NCBI GenBank assembly: GCA_039029355.1
Contig: JBCCGI010000019.1
Coordinates: forward strand, 54,610 to 118,609
From: JBCCGI01 sp039029355
GTDB taxonomy: Bacteria > Planctomycetota > UBA1135 > GCA-002686595
Length of the DNA: 64,000 nucleotides
Reading direction: 5' to 3'
The position numbers were made by a program, and so were the translations under genes. Below the pieces are notes generated by a model that made no database searches, was not told the origin of the DNA, and worked only from the letters and a program-made list of their open reading frames with translations. This document shows positions 61,862-64,000 of the stretch, piece after piece. Numbering within the stretch: the first letter of the stretch is position 1; each line of letters begins with the position of its first letter.

Positions 61862-63013
61862 CTAGAAGCCGCTGCCGCCGCGCTCCTTGTCGTCGCCGCG
61901 CTCGCGCTTGCCGGCGCCCTGGCCGCCGCCGCGCTTCTTCGCATCGTCGTCGCCGCGACGCTCGCCGCCCTGCCCGCGGGCTCCGCCGCGCTTCTTGGCG
62001 TCGTCGTCGCCGCCGCGCTTCTTCGCGTCCCCCTGGCGTCCTTCGCCGCCCTGACCGCGCGCATCGCCGCGCTTCTCGGTGCCTTGGCCGCGGGCTCCGC
62101 CGCGCTGCTTGCCCTCTTCACCGTCGCCGCGCTGGCCCTTCTTGGCCGGCTTGGGCGGGCCCGCTTCGCCGCGACGCTGGGCGCCCTCGCCGCGCGCGTT
62201 GCCGGTCTGGCCGGCGGGCCGGCCTTCGTTCGCGGCGCCGCCCGCCGGGCGCGCCTTCGGGTCGGCCTTGCCGCCCGCGCGCTGGGCCTGGCGCCAGGCG
62301 CGGAGCTCCTCGAAGCGCTTGTCGCCGACCTGCTTGCGCAGCGCGCCGAGCGCCTTCTGGTTGCGCGCCTGCTCCTCGGCCAGCTCCTTGCGGGCGAGCG
62401 CCTCGCCGCGCGCGTTGCCGGCCTTGTTCTCGGTGTCGATGCGGCGCTTGATCTCGGTCATCGTGCGCTCGCTCTTGGCCTCTTCCTCGGCCAGGCGCGC
62501 CAGCACGGCGCGCTCGGCCTCGTTCGGACCCGCGGCGTTGCCGCCCGTGGCGGTGCCGCCGGCGCCCTGGCCCGCGGAGGCCTGGCGCGCACGGGCCGCG
62601 GCGACCTTCTCCTTGAAGGTGGCCTCGATCTTCTTCTTCTCCTCCTCGTAGCGGTCGGCGAGGCGCTTGCGCTGCTTCTCGAAGCCCTCGGCGTCCTTCT
62701 TGCGCTCGGCCTCGGCGCGCGCCTCGGCCAGGCGGCGCTCGTACTCTTCCTTGGCCTTGCCGAGCTCGCGGTCGCGGATCTCCTCGAACTTCTTGAGGCC
62801 CGCGGCCTCCTTGTCGGCCGCGGAGCCGGCCTCGCCAGCCGCCTTCTGGTCGGCGGCGCGACCGCGCGCGGTGGGGCCGGACTTGCGCTCGGGCTGCTGC
62901 CGCTCGCCCTCTTGCCGCTGGCCGCCTTCCTGGCCGCCGGCGCCGCGCACCTGGGCCTCGGTCGCGGTGCCGAGGCCCGCGATCAGGCTGAGGAGGAGAA
63001 TGCTTCGCTTCAT
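61862..63013 (-). CDS. Secreted coiled-coil protein with Lys/Arg/Gly/Asp-rich repeat tail
   Basis: 383 aa from ATG 63013 with signal peptide MKRSILLLSLIAGLGTATEAQ. Residues about 70-250 are highly charged helix with Glu/Lys/Arg/Ala heptad-like character ('KAKEEYERRLAEARAEAERKK', 'KQRKRLADRYEEEKKKIEATF'). Residues about 260-383 are low-complexity repeats of 'KKRGGDDDAKKRGGARGQGGERRGDDDAKKRGG' type, rich in Lys, Arg, Gly and Asp. The basic tail could bind polyanions such as DNA, RNA or acidic glycans. It is divergent from an ECF sigma factor with a membrane tail. No family known. Confidence 0.65.
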   Translation of the reverse strand: MKRSILLLSLIAGLGTATEAQVRGAGGQEGGQRQEGERQQPERKSGPTARGRAADQKAAGEAGSAADKEAAGLKKFEEIRDRELGKAKEEYERRLAEARAEAERKKDAEGFEKQRKRLADRYEEEKKKIEATFKEKVAAARARQASAGQGAGGTATGGNAAGPNEAERAVLARLAEEEAKSERTMTEIKRRIDTENKAGNARGEALARKELAEEQARNQKALGALRKQVGDKRFEELRAWRQAQRAGGKADPKARPAGGAANEGRPAGQTGNARGEGAQRRGEAGPPKPAKKGQRGDGEEGKQRGGARGQGTEKRGDARGQGGEGRQGDAKKRGGDDDAKKRGGARGQGGERRGDDDAKKRGGGQGAGKRERGDDKERGGSGF

Positions 63014-63197
63014 GGTCGATGGACCTCTCGTTTGGGTTGGGGAGGACGGGGAGTCGCGAACCCTACGCACCGACCCCCTCGCCCCTCGTGACGATCCCTT
63101 CAAAACTCTCCCCAATGAAAGCGACTTCACCGCCGACGCTGCGCAGAGGCCACAAACGGCACCGCGAGGTGAAGAAGCTCTGAAAAGCTGGACGGGC

Positions 63198-63213
63198 ACC
63201 GCCCTCCGGCGGT
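63198..63213 (+). promoter_or_regulatory. Small hairpin in the leader of the sigma-factor gene
   Basis: ACCGCC-CTCC-GGCGGT is a perfect 6-bp stem 26 bases upstream of the sigma ATG (63239). The ribosome-binding site GGAGGTGGAGG that follows stays outside the stem, so this is not an occluding structure. Confidence 0.3.
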
Positions 63214-63238
63214 CCAACGGAGGTGGAGGAAGCGCCCA

Positions 63239-63877
63239 ATGACCACCCCGATCTCCCTCGACGAGCTGCAATCCCAGGCGCCGTTCCTGCGTCGGCTGGC
63301 GCGCGCCCTCGTCGGCGACGGCGCGGACGCGGACGACCTGGTGCAGGAGACGTGGGTGGCCGCGCTCGAGCACCACCCGCGCCCCGCGGACACCGTCCGC
63401 GGCTGGCTCGAGCGACTTGCGCGCAACCGCGCCCGCAGCCAGCGGCGCGGGGCGGCGCGGCGGACACGCCGCGAGGGTATCGCCGCGGCGGCACGCTCCG
63501 CCGCCGCCCGCCCCCCGGGCTCGCCCGGCGCCGGCGCCGAGGTGGCCGAGCGCGTGCTGGCCGCGGTCCTCGCCCTCGACGAGCCCTACCGCTCGACCGT
63601 GCTGGAGCGCTACTACCAAGACCTCGCGCCGACCGAGATCGCAGCCCAGAACGGCGTGCCGGTGGACACGGTCCACACGCGGTTGCGCCGCGCGCGGCGC
63701 GAGCTGCGGCAGCGGCTCGACCGCGACTTCGGGACGCGCGAGGCCTGGGGCGGAGCGCTCCTCCTCGCCGCCGGGATCGAGCGGCCCGCGCGCTGGGGCG
63801 CCGTGCCGTCGGTGGCGCTCGCGGCGGGCCTGGCGGCGCTGCTCGGCGGCGGGAGCCTGCTCGCACGGCAATGCTAA
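63239..63877 (+). CDS. ECF-family sigma factor with C-terminal transmembrane helix
   Basis: 212 aa, preceded by GGAGGTGGAGGA. Region 2 is 'LRRLARALVGDGADADDLVQETWVAALEHHP' and 'RGWLERLARNRARSQRR'. Region 4 is 'ALDEPYRSTVLERYYQDLAPTEIAAQNGVPVDTVHTRLRRARRELRQRL'. Residues about 190-210 are hydrophobic ('VPSVALAAGLAALLGGGSLLA'), a membrane anchor known from some planctomycete ECF groups, in which release or conformational change rather than an anti-sigma protein may control activity. It is divergent from the repeat-tail gene across 225 bases. Confidence 0.85.
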   Translation: MTTPISLDELQSQAPFLRRLARALVGDGADADDLVQETWVAALEHHPRPADTVRGWLERLARNRARSQRRGAARRTRREGIAAAARSAAARPPGSPGAGAEVAERVLAAVLALDEPYRSTVLERYYQDLAPTEIAAQNGVPVDTVHTRLRRARRELRQRLDRDFGTREAWGGALLLAAGIERPARWGAVPSVALAAGLAALLGGGSLLARQC

Positions 63878-63881
63878 CTGC

Positions 63882-64000
63882 CTATCGCCCATCATTTAAG
63901 ACGTCAAGGATACTCTCAACACGAACGCCATCCTCGTAGTACCCCGACCCAACCCATCCTTGCTCACGCAGAGGTAGCACGCTCTGTCGCAACTCTCTGC
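63882..64000 (-). CDS. C-terminal end of an unidentified gene (partial, enters from the right edge)
   Basis: On the minus strand one frame is open from the edge to TAG at 63884-63882, encoding 38 residues ending 'REQGWVGSGYYEDGVRVESILDVLNDGR'. Base composition is clearly less GC-rich than the sigma gene 5 bases away, and the codon use is correspondingly AT-tolerant. No family can be named from so little. It may mark the start of an acquired segment. Confidence 0.4.
   Translation of the reverse strand, partial: RELRQSVLPLREQGWVGSGYYEDGVRVESILDVLNDGR

Noticed and set aside
1..64000. tRNA, rRNA, insertion sequence, integrase or replication origin
   Set aside because: None was recognised on either strand by reading; the inverted repeat at 38.2 kb is the only mobile-element-like structure.

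Overview
The window looks like chromosomal DNA of a very GC-rich member of the Planctomycetota. The evidence is an ECF sigma factor paired with a Pkn2-type Ser/Thr kinase, two more ECF sigma factors (one with a C-terminal membrane helix), an unusually high share of large secreted proteins built from beta-propeller, FG-GAP, right-handed beta-helix and Ig-like repeats, and the DCN..G.PD..DI....DCN...PDEC calcium-loop motif. No rRNA, tRNA, CRISPR array, transposase or integrase was seen. The lineage is inferred from gene content only.

Layout. 1-5.0 kb: a secreted PQQ-like propeller protein running off the left edge, a HEAT-like secreted protein and a large FG-GAP protein. 5.2-10.2 kb (minus): an operon of a carboxypeptidase-regulatory-domain repeat protein, a DUF1573 protein and a secreted unknown, preceded by a Cys-rich exported protein with its own terminator. 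10.3-16.6 kb: small membrane and tubby-like proteins, a TIR-TM-beta-propeller protein and a galactose-oxidase-like copper radical oxidase. 16.6-23.9 kb: a PMT/GT39-like glycosyltransferase with a TPR-like tail, a two-gene type III PKS/flavin monooxygenase unit, and an ECF sigma-kinase pair in which a perfect hairpin covers the kinase ribosome-binding site. 23.9-28.9 kb (minus): a sterol-desaturase-type hydroxylase, a small anchored protein, an APH-type kinase, a beta-helix protein and a PhoD-like phosphatase. 29.2-31.4 kb: four tandem paralogues of a secreted Cys-rich protein. The fourth carries an in-frame TGA where two sisters have Cys, and reading through it gives exactly the family length. 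31.4-35.9 kb: a secreted unknown, an SGNH hydrolase, a tandem ThuA-like protein and MarC. 35.9-40.5 kb: an ECF sigma overlapping a membrane-anchored HExxH protein, a long inverted-repeat element, a DUF4136-Sel1 lipoprotein and MtfA. 40.5-57.5 kb: beta-helix proteins, two giant tandem paralogues (1,776 and 1,900 aa) with a glycoside-hydrolase-like C-terminus, and other secreted proteins. 57.5-60.1 kb: a visibly less GC-rich pair, a TIR-TM-FGE fusion behind a TolB-like lipoprotein. 60.6-64 kb: a secreted propeller, a Lys/Arg/Gly-repeat secreted protein with a clear intrinsic terminator, an ECF sigma factor, and the end of a low-GC gene entering from the right.

The window is dominated by cell-surface and extracellular proteins, with sigma, kinase and TIR signalling modules between them. 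Candidates for undescribed biology are the Cys-rich array with its in-frame TGA, the type III PKS/flavoenzyme pair, the two membrane TIR proteins, the sigma/HExxH pair and the giant tandem paralogues. Functions come from motifs read by eye. No database search was run.
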